Source of the DNA: Pachyseris speciosa
Taxonomy: Eukaryota; Cnidaria; Anthozoa; Scleractinia; Pachyseridae
Length of the DNA: 64,000 bases
Direction of reading: 5' to 3'
Assembly (NCBI GenBank): GCA_016490735.1
Contig: JAEMWC010000024.1
Location: 1,062,501 to 1,126,500, forward strand
The notes beneath the pieces were generated by a model. That model worked only from the letters and a program-made list of their open reading frames with translations, was not told the DNA's origin and searched no databases. A program made the position numbers and the translations under genes. Shown here in pieces: positions 35,761 through 48,418 of this stretch. Each line of letters starts with the position of its first letter. The first letter of the stretch is position 1.

Positions 35761-38700
35761 GTGAGCTGCACCGCGTAAACTGAGCCCTTTGGAATTCGTA
35801 AAACTACCATTGCCGGCCAAGCAAATTATATACCGCGTAATTTTAACTCTGCTCTATAAGTGCATTTAAAAAAAAAGTTTTACTGTCAGCTTAAATTATT
35901 GTTAATACATTTGCGCCTTTTTACCGCTGATCTCTTCTGAAAACAAAAATAACCCTTTATTATTGCATTACAGCGAATTTTAAAGGGCTTAAAAGCCTCA
36001 AAACGTGCGGCAAGTTCTATCAGTGCTCACATTAAGCCAAGCAGCTGAGATCTCGGCAGTTACTCAATGTCCCTTGGTAAGTCAATAACCTTCGCTTCTC
36101 TTGATCAGGCGAGCGTTCAAATCTTATCCGTTTCTTGAACATCGGGCGGACGGGAGACGAAAAATTTCAATTCTTCAGGTATGTTTCGCCGCGCCTAAGA
36201 AACCGCCTCGGGGTAGTTATGTATTGCGTGTGCTAGTCTTAGTTTGGGCTCTTTTAGCCTCAAATATAATGGAGATATTTGGGGTCTGATTATGAGATAT
36301 AGCTCGAATATCGTATATTTGCATCTTTGCTGGTCTAAAACACAGTATGCGTTTTGAACACTCGCCCTGGAAGTACACACCCACAATATATTTAGGAGAC
36401 TAAACCTCCTGCGTTTCAAAAAATCCATTCATCTTGTGTCGTGTGGTGTAGTTCTATTATTAAATTTTGCGGAGTCCGGATGAAATCCTAAAAAAGATCT
36501 ATTTATATCTGAAATTTATTGAGGGGCTCTTTCCTCTACTGTGGTCTGTAATTCCATATTTCCAGTCGAAAGTAAAATACATAAGTTTTATTGTCCATTC
36601 GCCCTCGGGGCGTCCTTCGAAGAGAAACGGCGGCAGGCCCGTTTGCCGTTCTATAAATTCGCTCTCCAGTAACCCAAACTGAGCAATATCCTCTAGTTAG
36701 CAACCATAACCCCGTTTTTCTTGCTTAGTTTTCCGTTCACAAAAATGCAGCTAAGATTTTCATCATTTCAAAGGCGGAAGATTTGGATAGCATTGAAGAG
36801 TAAACCAGACGCGGTGGTTTGAGCCGGAAAGATCATAACGTGAAGTCTGCACTTTTCCAATCCCTATTCGAAACGTTTAATGCCAAAAACATCACTTTTA
36901 TCAAGCATTCGGATGAATCTCAATAAAAAAGACAGGTCAATCGTGAGAAAGTCCCCGTCGTGAGCATAACAACATCCAGCAACTTGAAGTTGCTTATACC
37001 CTTAGATAAACTCGGAGTAAGCACAAAGTTATTTAATTTTATTATTTTTATTAACAACCTTTTTCAATATCAAAACTATTTTCTTCTGTGCTTGCGGCTG
37101 CTGACTACATATCTTGCTTTTTACTGTGGATTGTTACCATGCAGATCACTTCAGTCGCACGGCCTGCTCTACTACACAACCAAACGTTTCATTGTAGTTA
37201 TTCAATCTGTGGATGAAATCTTACGCTGCGTCCATTCAAACCACAGCTGTGTCCTTCTGTACTAGTGCAGTTCGGTTTCGGGATTTTACAGAATGAAATT
37301 TGTGCCGATGTTGTTCAATTTTTATTGCAGGCTCTCCTAAGTGTCCCAGTCTTTCATCGAGGTTGGGAAATGATTTTCTGCGGATTACTGAGTAACTCCC
37401 TGTCGCCGGATTAGATTAAGTATTTTTTGAGAAAGCTCGAGTCTCCGTCGATTTAATTAAAAGTTTTGTAATCGATACTAAGTAAGTGACCAGTAAATTG
37501 AATACCACAGATGTTTTGGTTATGTGGTGTACTGCAGTTTATGCTTCATCTTTCGTACACAAATTACTGGTACCGTCTGAGACCGGTGAGAAAATTTTGA
37601 AGAAGATAGCGATAAAATTTACATTAACTGCAACATTATTGTTGACCTTTTGTGCATATGATCCCGTCGTTTTCTTTGAAGCTAAAAGGTTATTTTTATC
37701 TTTTTTTTTTCTTGAAATCGTTTTAAAGATACTGAAGTGCGACCACCCAGGTTGTCAGACTACCTATCGTGGACTTTGCTCCGTTTTTATTACGTTTCGG
37801 TTTTTCCGTGACTTGTTCTCAGAGGTTGCGTTTAAACTGTTTTAGCCATTCAGATTGTACAAAACTTCGATGAATGCAAATGTCGTTCGAAATTGACTTT
37901 GATGGACCGCGAAAACACATAGCTTTCATTCTACGTCAAAGAAATTTCCGTCACTGCTAACGTCTTGCTTTTTTGCATAATGGCTAAGTAATTGTCTATA
38001 AACAAAGTATATCCTTGCATAAACAAAAACGTGACCATGGGGGTCGAGAGTGCAGGAAGGATTTTTGGTTTCCCTAACTCTGAATATTGAATTGCTCTGC
38101 TTACAAATTCTGCTTGGATTGATAACCAAAACCAATGTTAGTATGTTTTGCGGTCTTCACTGCCGGAAAGGGCGGTCATGCAGGAAATAGGTAAGTATAT
38201 ATATTCATTAAATTGTATCTCTTTAACAGTGTATGTTCACTTAGGACAAACTCACAACTTGACTCAACAGTGCCACGGAGCTGAACCAACGAACGTTTTG
38301 GCATAGGAGAAGAAAAACACTTAACGCTGGACAAATGGACAGTATAAGGTAAGTTCGACTTTTTGTCTTTGTTCGATGATTTTTTTGAATTTTTTCTCGT
38401 AATTATATTTTTTTGTCTTGAGTCTTAATTGTTGCGAACAAAATTCCACAGCGTGCCTATGTAACTTTGTCTCTTTTCCAACTCAATTTTCCTCTCTTGA
38501 CGGATCTCATATAATATTTCTTTTCAAGTATGTCTTGTTTCGATTTTACTTGGCTCGTACAGTATATTGATATACTGAAAACTTCAGTTTCCCTTATGAG
38601 CTGTTAAGATGTGATTTGGAGCATTCATGAGATTCACCGTTGACATAACGTTTCCGTGGAAATTTCGTTACACCATCCGGAGAGCAATGACTTGAGAACT

Positions 38701-39980
38701 GCTGACATGTTATAAACTGCCTCATAAACACTAAAGCTCCTGATGCTATTTTTTTAATAGCACGAAGTCCTAAAGGGGGCCTGCCAATGCATGGGTTATT
38801 TTCGATGAAATTACCACCTTGTACTTTGAAGATCTTAGTCTCCTTGTGTATTCGGATTCAAGTCTAGAGCCTTCTTTACTGAAATGAATCCTCGAATTAT
38901 GGAAGAGTGGGAAAATTGATACCTTCCCTCTTCAGAGAAATTTTATTTACAAAAACAACCTCACTAGGAGAATTCTTGAGCGTAAAATTGGGGAATAAGC
39001 TTCATCCTCCTTCTCTTTGCAGCGAATGGTCGCCGTGCATGAATTCCGTGTTACCAAGAGTTTCGCAATATTCAACAAAGAGGTTCCTTTTGTGAACGGT
39101 ATAAACACCATTGAAAAGGCTTCTGACCGGCGCAGAAAAAAAACAACTTCCTGACTTCTCGTTGAAAGCAGGTTGTCTGTACTGTAATGAGCTGCATAGC
39201 ACAAGTGTTGCGTGTGTAGTCAGTAGAGCATATTAGTGAGTAGAACATATTTCTAGCCAAGTGTTGAGCGCTGTTGTTTCAAATAATCTTGTAAATTGTT
39301 TGCGCGCGGAAGTTGATGCACGCCAGTAATTTCTTAATCACGCGCACGCATTCTATTGTCCCACAAATGTAGAGTTGGATGGCAAAACATTCTGTGTTTG
39401 TTTTGGCTTTCAGCATTTTGTCTTTGTGATATACAGGAATATATATTTCATTTAATCTTGAAGAAAGGATAAAGGCGTTATTTTTTTCTTGCATGTTTAA
39501 CCTGATGTGCAGTTAAACCCGATGTAAGTTGAAATTACCTTAATTTTTCCAAAGTGGTTCACTGCGCGCATATTGCGAAACCAAATAAATTAAGAATTTT
39601 TTTCTCTAGTCGTAACTCTTGTTTGTCTGGAACTTTCGTTTCATGTCGGAAGTTGCTGTTCTGTTATTGTAGCAATGCCATAAATGTTTTCATTTATTAA
39701 ATTATGAAGATGAGGTTGTCAAAACTTTTACACCTTCCCATGAACCGCTTCCTTTGAAGACATTCTGTGTCTTTCCGGCTTTTCAAACTTGCTATTTTGG
39801 TATCTTTAGCCTGTCTTTTCTAATCCTTCGACTCCCAGGGTTGTTTCTAGAGCTAACCTTCCCTTTCACTCCGCTAGCGGAATATTCACGAGGTGTTGCT
39901 TCTGTGTTTCAGTAGTTTGAGTTTAGGGTGTAGTTTTTGCAACTTTATGGATGGTTTAAATAATGAAATCTCTCTGCTTG

Positions 39981-40066
39981 TTGACATAATAAAGAGGATT
40001 CCCGAATAAAGCAGCCAGCGCTTTGACATAAAAAAGAGGATTCCCGATTAAAGCAGCCAGCGCTTT
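39981..40066 (+). repeat. 42-bp tandem duplication
   Basis: AAGAGGATTCCCGAATAAAG then CAGCCAGCGCTTTG occurs twice in a row with two or three differences. Confidence 0.75.
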
Positions 40067-43000
40067 GTTAAGGTAAACGATCTGAAAATATAATCTTTAA
40101 TAGCAACACAGCGAATTAAAATAAAAGAGGATTTGCGAATTACCTTTCACATAAATTACATTCTCAACCAGTTTGTGGTCCGGTATCCCACCGCTTCCTA
40201 TTCTGGTGTAAATGCGATGCTACTGTAAACTTCCCAGCGAGGTTCAGTGAAACACGTAACGGCGCTTTACCTCATTACATAGTAATTACATAGTAAAGGT
40301 GGGAACGAACACCCATCGCAGAAAACAGCGGGGTATCAGCCTGGCCATCGTGCAGATTAACATGAACTCGTCCCCAGCTTTTTCGCGTGTAAATCTTGGA
40401 TCAGGCTTACAGCATTGTCGATTGTCGATTATCGATGGAAAGACAATATGCACACATTTCCTCTTTCCTTTGTGTTTCATTTGAAAACGAGCCAAAGAAG
40501 CGCTAAGGAAGCTTTTCGTCCAACTAAGACTCAAAATCAAATGCAGTTGTAATTTGGAGGATTTGTGTTGTCGTAATTTACTTTCAGTAGTAGTCATCGA
40601 GTTGACGAGATATAATTATTCTAGTGAGGACAACAATACAGAAAATTGTTGAGGAATCTAACGTAAACGATATCAAACTGTCTTACTGGTTTTTCGCCAA
40701 GCCTGGAGTGCGCTCACAGTTTTTTCCAAGAACCGGATGTCTTTATAATACAAGAACCGATTTAGCTGGACACTGTAACTCTATCGTCCTGCACGCGACA
40801 TACGTTATGACAAGCCAGCGACTCGAACTGATTTCAGACCCATTTAAATAACTCAAACTTACAACTTACTTGCATTTTTCATATACAAAACTAAAATTGA
40901 GGTGAGCGATGGGAGGTGCTTTCGAGTTTGCATGACACGATTCAATGCTGCGAGCTTGGAAAGTTGAATGCGGTAAGCAAAAGTCTTCCCTTCCAAAGTA
41001 CCTTAAATAATTGGGTCTAAGCAGCTACTGATGATGCGATAAATTCATATCTCGCGTGCCTGAATTATTTGCAGCTCTGAAAAACAAAAAGACTTTTAAG
41101 CCGATGGAAAATTGTCTTCGAATTTAACTTTGTTTCGTTATAAATGTACGTGCATGTAGACCCCTTGCTCACCAATATTTTTTTTTTTTTTGTGACGATT
41201 TCTTTGATTTGGTCACGAGATCCCAAGATAGGAAACCGCCTGTCTAGCCGACATACCACTCCACCCACCCGACCCATAATCGAACGAATTTCACCCAGGG
41301 TGGTCTGAGAACTAAACCTCTTGGTCACTTTGCTGTACTTTCCTGCTTGGCTGTTCCATTGATTCCTTTATAAAAGACGCTTCCCATTTCTGCAGTCAAA
41401 GAAACTCGTGGAATTCTGCATGTAAACTTTTCGAGAACACGTTAGTGTTGTATGTTGTCAAGAAATGGACAAAATCCAGCCGTGTGAGAGCCACTTAGCT
41501 GTACTTTCCTGCTTGGCTGTTCCTTCTCAACTTGTACAATGTAAGCTACAAAACTTGAGCATTTTTTCGGCTTATCTGACTTAAGTTGAGCAGTACATTT
41601 CAGCGCCCAGACGTTAAAGTGAACCGCCGTCAGCTTTATTGATATTTGTTGCGTCTGGTTTTTGGATTCAAGGCTGACTGGCGTAGTTTCGCTGCGCTTC
41701 GATTCGCTTCACTTCCAACTCGCTGTCACTTCGACAATTTGTATCATTATGCGGTAAGTTCCGGGCCAATGAAAATACATCATCTGGGTTAAGTACACAC
41801 CTGGTTCAAGTGCTCACTTTTCAAAATGCAGACTATGCGGTGTGTTATAATGCAGTATAAGAATGCTCAAGTACGTATTTTCACTTCGAATCAACTCAGG
41901 AAGGCGTTTCGTTGGACGCATGTAAAGTAACTCAGTAAGTATTCTTAGCGTGCTCGATGTAGATTTGTGTTAATGGCAATTACCATTTTGTAGCATTTTC
42001 ACTGTTGAAATTCCAATCCGTTGAGTTCCACTCCGTCTGTATTCACTTTTCTTGTTCACTGCTCTTTTTGAGACAGGGTTTCTCGAGTTTTTGTCACGAT
42101 TTTCGTTTTCTGTTGTCGTCCATAAGTCCAACTGAGATGCGGAAGAAAATCAAGGATACCAATTCTAACAGATGGCCTCGCTAAACAACTTGTCTGGTTG
42201 CTTTAAATATTCATATTCAACTACAATGAAACAGTTGCCGAGTTTTCTCTCTTGGAATGTCACCTCAAGCACTTGTCAAATGGAAAATTAAGGCAATTTG
42301 TCTACGGAGGGTAAACAAAGTTATTTTGGAGTAAGGGAAGCCAGTAAAGGTCTATTTTCTGTGGAAAATGTTAGAACCCATGTACCTTATATGTTTGAAG
42401 TCCATTGCGGTGAAATTCTGGGGTTTTCATTACGGAATTGTCAACACGAACTTTTGAAAGATTAAAAAAAAGGTCAAATCGCTTTGCTCCAGGTGGAAGG
42501 GAAAAATGTCTTTGCAGACAACAAAGTACGACCAGTGGAAATCGTTTATAGCTGAAATTTTGTTGGACTAGAAAATGTTCCAAATTAGTGTTTGTTTGCT
42601 TAGTTGAGTTCTTTTGAGGCTCGGAAACACTGAGTCTAGAATATAGAAAACGATACAAGAAACAATAGCCACCGAATACCTAATGCCGGGGAAGTGTTTG
42701 AGTTCCCACAAATTCTGTGCTATTTATATATGTAATGATCCTAAATAATCAGGCTATTTACAAATCGCCCCTTAAAAGGATCTAAAGCTAACTAGCAAGA
42801 CAGGAAAAGCATTGTGCGTTTTTTTTTCTCAAACTGTTCCCTGTTTCGAGTCAAAGTAAAATTTTGCTTGGAGGTTATAGTTTTCCGTAGCGCTCGGAAG
42901 TGGATTTAACGTTTGATTTTTGGCTTAGAATTGGCCAAAATAATCAACTGTTAGCCGAGGCTTTGTTTTTGTAAAAGGACAGCTGAGAAGTATTAACTAA

Positions 43001-43665
43001 ACGCTGAGAAATGACCGAAATTTGGCTGATAATCATACAGATTCCAGCGCACCCACCTACAACATATTTTCTTTGCTAAAAATGTTCTCCTATGGTGAAA
43101 ACTAGTTTTCAATTGTTTAGATTCAGTTGGTTTTGCCTTCGGCCACAAGTTTGTGCTAGTCATAACTTGCTTTGCTTGCGTCATTTGAATGAAGATATCG
43201 CTGAAAAAGTTGAAAAAGTTAAAGAATTCCTCTGAGGGATTTTATACCGAAACTATTTAGTGAAGTTCAAAGATGCGTGTGAAAATTCGTAGTGTCTGGA
43301 ACTTTCCACCATGCCCGCCAAGACTGATAACTTTCTTATAGATGTCAGCTGACATTAAGTCTGAAGTATTGGTTTTATTAGGGTTAATCTTTTAATTGCA
43401 TGCCTTTTTTGGAAGGATAACAATCAATCCCGCGAAGGTTTCAGCTTCGTTTATACTTCGTATTTCCGTCGCGTCGCAAATACAAGTACTGATTCAACAC
43501 CGTGCTCGTCTTTGAGGCTACTCACCTTCTTAAATAATGTGCTTGCTGTTTGTGAGATTATCGGGGTTTTCCTGGTTGTTTTCTGGGCTTTCAATTAAAT
43601 TGGTTACGATTAAATGTGTCGTATTAATTAGGCTGATCAGCTATATTTAAAAAGATTAGAGGGCC

Positions 43666-43795
43666 CGCTGCATGAATGGACATCTTTAGACTCAAGTTAT
43701 TTCAAGAGATTATTGTTTGTGTATGTTCATTTGCTCGCTGCATGAATGGGCATCTTTAGACTTATGTTTTTTCAAGAGATTATTGTGTGTGTTTG
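43666..43795 (+). repeat. 70-bp tandem duplication
   Basis: GCTGCATGAATGGACATCTT then TTCAAGAGATTATTG occurs twice, about 70 bp apart, with scattered differences. Confidence 0.7.
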
Positions 43796-43944
43796 TGTGG
43801 TTTTGCTTTTTTTTCTTTCTAATACCATTGCTTCTAATATGGATGTTTACTAAGTAATTAAGCTACATTGTGCAAAATGTTCAGGGTCAGCCATAAAGAT
43901 TTCCTCTTGAGGAATAAATAGCAAAATAACCGTACGGCATCATT

Positions 43945-44281
43945 TTGTTTTTATTTATTTGCCACACAAAGTAATAATACATAAACTATAAGATTAAATA
44001 GAAAGGAAAGTGGCGAGGAGACCTAAAAAAAACTATATAAAGCTTATGAGAGATTAGGCCTCCTCGAGCTACGGGTTATAGTTGTTTACATGAAAAGAAG
44101 CAAACGATGGCTTTAAGTCTACGGTCTCCTTAACTATTTTCTTAAAAGAGGACAGGGATGGAGAGCTGATGACTTCGTTGTCAAGCGAATTGAAAAACTT
44201 CGGTCTTTGAAAAAGTACTGAAAACTTCTTAGCAACTTCAACTTCAACTTCAACTTCATTCCAGTAAAAAATAGTCTTACA
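43945..44281 (-). pseudogene. Outer LINE, 3' portion (C-terminal coding remnant and 3' end)
   Basis: Minus-strand frame 44069-44305 carries the LINE ORF2 tail pattern FSVLFQRPKFFNSLDNEV. It is followed by a noncoding stretch ending in AATAAATAAA (near 43950), a normal LINE 3' end. A (GAAGTT)n run at 44233-44258 interrupts the frame region. Its 5' part is on the other side of an inserted LINE, at 46105-46406. Confidence 0.6.
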
Positions 44282-44289
44282 ATAGACTG

Positions 44290-46096
44290 GCCCGCAAAAT
44301 AGCAATTGCTAATCTAGGCGGCCCAGCGGAAAAAGAAATTAAAATGAAAAGAAAAGAAGAAAAGGAAGGAAGGAATAATATTTTAAGTTACAGTTATTTT
44401 AATTACCATTGCATCTAAGGAAAAACGAAAAGGAAATTTACGGGGAGCGGAAAGCATGTAATTTCTACAATATGAATTACTCAACCGTTGAACCAACTGT
44501 TTTAATTATCAATGGCGTCTCATTGTAGTCATTTTCTCTTTCTAAAATATCGGAAAGCAATCCGTAAACTACTTTGGTGAATTCCTTTTTAGGAAGATAT
44601 CTAATATGACAAGGTATCTCATTCCAAAGTTTTACGCCAAAACGAGACAAGTAGTTTTTTTGTATTTCCAGCTTTGAGCTTTTAACGTGAAAGTTGCCAG
44701 AAGTAGATGATCGTGTATTGTATGAATGAACTGTTGAGGTTTTTTCAAATTAATTTAAGAGATTTGGTGACGAATGGTTGTTGTTGATGTCGTGCATTAG
44801 ACGAGCTATAGACTTATAATACATAAATGTCACTGGTAATATATCAGCGTCGATAAATAGAGGAACTGCATGTTCACGTATATCCATAAAATACGGTACA
44901 TCATGCGAAGCACTTTCTCTCGGAGGATTAGAATTTTATTAAGGGAAGTCTTGGAAGCCTGACCCCAGACAGCAAGACCATACCGTAAAAGCTCTATTAA
45001 ACCTCCATCTCTAATAAGCCCCCTGTTTGGAAGTCGGTTTTTGTAATAAGCCCCCCATCTCTAATAACTCCACCCCTCCCTTTAGGACACGAGATTTTGT
45101 AATTAGTCCCTCCTATTCCCTCTTACGAAATCCACTTCATGCGGCCCAGTGAGTTTGTCTTTAAACAAATATACACTCGAACACAAAGTACTATTTGCTA
45201 CTCTTTATTAAACAACAAAGTGTCATTGCAGTTGTTTGAGTTTTGTGCAAAAACTATTTGAAGACGAAAATGGCGTGTTTAAGATTTGAAATAACCCCTC
45301 CCCCCCCCTCTCTATTAAGCCCCCCTCTCTAATAAGCTCCCCCTTAATAAGGCCTGAAATTAAATAAGCCCCACGGGGCTTAATAGAGCTTTTACGGTAG
45401 TTTAGGTGGGGGTAGATTAATGTTTGGTAAATGTATAAAAGTATATGACAAGGTATGGAGTGCCTTAAAAATAAATCCAAACGTTTTACTGATTTTTGCC
45501 GTAATAGCGTTCATGTGATATTTCCAAGTAAGGTTTTTATCAGTCAACACACCAAGATATTTAATATAATTTTTTGATTCCAGAGTAACATTTCTATTTT
45601 TCTCGTTATGGAACATTTAGAAGTTCGGTTGGTAAGTGACTCTTTTGATAAGGATGAAAAATTACAAAGTTAGTCTTTGAAGTATTGAGAGTTAACTTGT
45701 TGGATGTTAACCAGTCGTGGAGATTCCGTAATTCAATATTTACTATATTTTCTAAGGACTTTAAGTTTTTATCACCGTAAAGGATACGAGTATCATCTGC
45801 GAAGAGATAAAACTTAAGTTTATTCGAGCATTGATGTATGTCATTAACATACAATAAAAAAAGCAATGGACCAAGGACAGATCCTTGGGGAACACCACAA
45901 CTTACGTTGGCTTTGATTGATATGTGCGGTCCGATCTGGGTTGACTGCATACGATTATTCAAATACGAGAAGAACCAGTCTTTAATAATTCCACGAAAAC
46001 CACAATGGTTAAGTTTGTCGAGCAAAATGTTATGATCAACAGTATCAAGAACTTTCTTGAGGTATATGAAGACTCCTCACGAGAAAAGACAGATTC
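44290..46096 (-). pseudogene. Inner non-LTR retrotransposon (jockey/CR1-like), 5'-truncated, itself split by a MITE
   Basis: Minus strand. Reverse transcriptase blocks are in order: LDTVDHNILL (first catalytic Asp), SCGVPQGSVLGPLLFLLYVN, FYLFADDTRILY (catalytic Asp pair), LTLNTSKTNF and IKYLGVLTDKNLTWKYHM. After the MITE at 44983-45397 the frame resumes YGLAVWGQASK, then LSRFGVKLWNEIPCHIRYLP, with a stop at 44477. A frameshift near 45610 shows it is dead. The 8-bp ATAGACTG at 44282-44289 and 46097-46104 is a candidate target-site duplication. Confidence 0.75.
44983..45397. mobile_element. 415-bp MITE with 18-bp perfect inverted ends inserted in the inner LINE
   Basis: CCGTAAAAGCTCTATTAA and its exact reverse complement bound the element; TA flanks both ends (44981-44982 and 45398-45399). 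The interior repeats TAATAAGCCCC-type blocks. Removing the element and one TA restores the LINE reading frame across the site (coding N-Y-G), so the insertion came after the LINE. Confidence 0.85.
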
Positions 46097-46104
46097 ATAG
46101 ACTG

Positions 46105-46406
46105 TAGTTAGTTCGACAATAGGGTAAACGGTACGCCTGGAAATTTCTAGTATTGTGAGAGTGGAGTTGATTGTTTTGCAAGAAATTGTTATAAAACCTA
46201 GTAGGCAAAGATGAATTTTTGCAAGAGTACATAAATTGGTCTAAGTGGAGCAAATAGATGTCATTAAATTTTAATATACCGAGTTCCTTGAAAATGGGGT
46301 CTGTATGAGCATTGAAATGTGATTTATTTATAATTCTAATAATGCGCTTACAAGACGGTGGAGATAAGTTTTGTACGTTGAAGCCCATCAATAAAGTATA
46401 GTTCAA
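46105..46406 (-). pseudogene. Outer LINE, C-terminal coding fragment upstream of the inner LINE
   Basis: Minus-strand frame with the post-RT block of a jockey/CR1-like ORF2: FKELGILKFNDIYLLHLDQF, then HSHNTRNFQAYRLPYCRTNY. Breaks off at the inner LINE; the expected continuation FSVLFQRPKFFNS is found at 44281 and below. Confidence 0.65.
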
Positions 46407-46499
46407 AAGCCGTTACAACCAACTACTACGATATAATGGTGGGCACCACGGGCAAGTATATTGCTCATTTGAGTCCTTTTGATTGGTCATACTCCAGGA

Positions 46500-47330
46500 T
46501 TTTATCCAGTAGCTCAAAACGCAGAAACACCTTGTGTAAATAGCACCACAAGAAAGGGCTGCTCAAAAGTTTTCATTTGAATGGTCACATTTAATTATTT
46601 CACCCACAGACTCAAACGTTAGGTCCACCTTGTGCAGAGTTCTAAATAGCGCCACATGAAAGAACCGCTCGTCAGCTTTCGTTTGAATGGTCACAAGTTA
46701 GGATTTCATCCACAGAGTCAAAAGTTAGACACCACGTTGTACATCATAATAGACAGCGCCACAGTAGAGTACTGCTCAGTAACTTTCATTTCAGTGGTCG
46801 CAGTTTAGGATTTCATCCACAGACCCAAAATGTGCTCAACAGGAACGTAATACTACTCAACACATTTTATGGTATTTTGTCAATATTTTGTTTTAATAAA
46901 TTTTAATTCGAAACATTTTTACAGCATACGAGACAACAGCACAGGAAAGTGCTTCATAACATGAAAGCTTTCACCTGGGTAGCCACACGTATTATATTTC
47001 GGGCATTCATGCGCTGAAAAACCACGTTGTACAGAATGATAAAGCGTACCACTGACCACAAGAAAGTTCTTATTTAAGAAATCGACCCGGCTGTAGGCTG
47101 TATCAGCGGATTCAGAAGTTCCAGCACTTCCGGTAGATCTTGGTTCCAAGGGCTAGAGGATAAAGGCTGTCTGTTGTTTTTGTTGTCTACATTTCACCAA
47201 GAACAACCTTGCATTATTAAGGCGGTTGACTGGTTTGATTTTTATCAGTACAGATTCAAAAGGTAGCTCCGCCTTGTAAAGCAGAGATAAACAACATTTA
47301 AGTGGTCATATCTTAGAATATCAGCCACAG
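46500..47330 (+). repeat. Roughly 105-bp degenerate satellite, main array
   Basis: Monomers recognisable by ACTGCTCAGTAACTTTCATT, a following GGTCACA block and GGATTTCATCCACAGACTCA occur near 46550, 46657, 46763, 46845 and 46931, then fade. The family recurs at 29095, 35365, 37190 and 58590. Confidence 0.7.
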
Positions 47331-47348
47331 AATGAAAATGTAGTGTAA

Positions 47349-47349
47349 G

Positions 47350-47409
<60 letters not shown>
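47349..47409. repeat. (CTA)n microsatellite
   Basis: About 20 CTA units without interruption. It directly abuts the 3' end of the LINE remnant at 47410-47575; on the minus strand it reads (TAG)n after the LINE, so it is probably the LINE's own tail, later expanded. Confidence 0.9.
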
Positions 47410-47575
47410 GTCGAGGGTGTTAGCCAACACCGACTCGAGAATCACGGATGGCTGCTCTCCACAGGTCGCTGTTGATCATAAGGGCGCGAATCTCGCCAGT
47501 GTTACTGAGTCCAATATCTCTTCTAAGGGTGTCTTTGTAAGTGGTTGCTGGTCTTCCCCTGCTGCGAGTACCGTA
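47410..47575 (-). pseudogene. C-terminal tail of a different LINE ORF2
   Basis: Minus-strand frame RSRGRPATTYKDTLRRDIGL, then LWRAAIRDSRVG, the conserved last segment of a large group of animal LINE ORF2 proteins, followed by a stop and the TAG repeat. The rest of the element is missing. Confidence 0.65.
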
Positions 47576-47603
47576 GTGTAAGCTAACTCGTACGAATAGT
47601 TTC

Positions 47604-47875
47604 AGAGCGACTTTAAATTTGAGAGTCGTAAAACCAAAACCAAAGCAATTGCTCTGACCAATCACACCAGACGCGAACAGCGCAACGAACCAATCAGAGT
47701 TCGAAGTAATTACACGTCACCGGCGCAAAGCGCGGGAAAATGCGCGCGTAAGTGCAAAGTCGCGATTGATTTTGGTTTTGCTTGTCACTGGTTGATAAAG
47801 TGGCGCAAGTTTTACCAACCAATCGCAGAGCGAAGTAAAGAAAAAGCAAAGTAAACGCGTATTACTTTCGACACT
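47604..47875 (-). mobile_element. Family A MITE, copy 2
   Basis: Reverse-oriented relative of 2561-2841. GTCGTAAAACCAAAACCAAA, CCAATCAGAG and GTATTACTTTCGACACT are shared in order. Its right end meets copy 3 directly at TAGAG (47876-47880). Confidence 0.65.
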
Positions 47876-47877
47876 TA

Positions 47878-48299
47878 GAGTGCTTTTCAATAGACCCATT
47901 CGGCTTACTCAATGTTGTACACAATTTAAACCCTTTTTTGTTCCAGGTATTTCCATATCATTTAAATATGAATGTTACATTATTACACAAATACAATACA
48001 CAAATAATCTTAAGCCCAGGAGATTTGAATTGGGTACAACATTGAGTTAGCCGAATGGGTCTATTTGTCGTAAAACCAAAACCAAAGCAATTACTCTGAC
48101 CAATCACAACAGACGTAAGCAGCGCAATGAGCCAATCAGAATACGAAGCAATTTACTTGTAGCAGGCGCAAGTCACGATTGGTTTTGCTTCTCATTGGTT
48201 GAGAAAGAGGCGCGAGTTTTGCTGGCCAATCGCAGAGCGAAGCACTGCAAAACCACAGCAAAACCAGAATTACTTTCGACACTCAATTGAAAACCGCTC
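47878..48299 (-). mobile_element. Family A MITE, copy 3, split by a smaller MITE
   Basis: Begins GAGTGCTTTTCAATA and ends CAATTGAAAACCGCTC, flanked by TA. It is interrupted at 47893-48062 by family B. Minus the insertion it aligns with 2561-2841. Confidence 0.65.
47893..48062. mobile_element. Family B MITE, 170 bp, TA-flanked, inside family A
   Basis: Ends GACCCATTCGGCTTACTCAA and (other strand) GACCCATTCGGCTAACTCAA match for 34 bp with two mismatches. TA at 47891-47892 and 48063-48064. Confidence 0.8.
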
Positions 48300-48418
48300 T
48301 AACGATTTCAACCAGAGAATACGTATTTACATCCACACCATGTAACTGAAAAAATCACACTTCAAATTCAACTTCAACTTTCTTTATTCTTTGCACTGTT
48401 TACAACATTTACATGCTA

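Larger units (their letters stand above)
33806..43944. other. Gene-poor intergenic region downstream of CDK5
   Basis: About 10 kb of AT-rich DNA without a recognisable exon on either strand. It holds a decayed tRNA-like repeat (34655-34800), satellite fragments (35365-35760 and about 37190-37270), short tandem duplications (39981-40066 and 43666-43795) and a 23-bp direct repeat (GTACTTTCCTGCTTGGCTG at 41336 and 41501). The longest frames, for example 37486-37845, show no domain, no splice logic and no supporting motif. Confidence 0.6.

Noticed and set aside
37486..37845. 119-codon plus-strand ORF with a hydrophobic middle
   Set aside because: No recognised domain, no upstream or downstream exon partner, base composition like the flanks.
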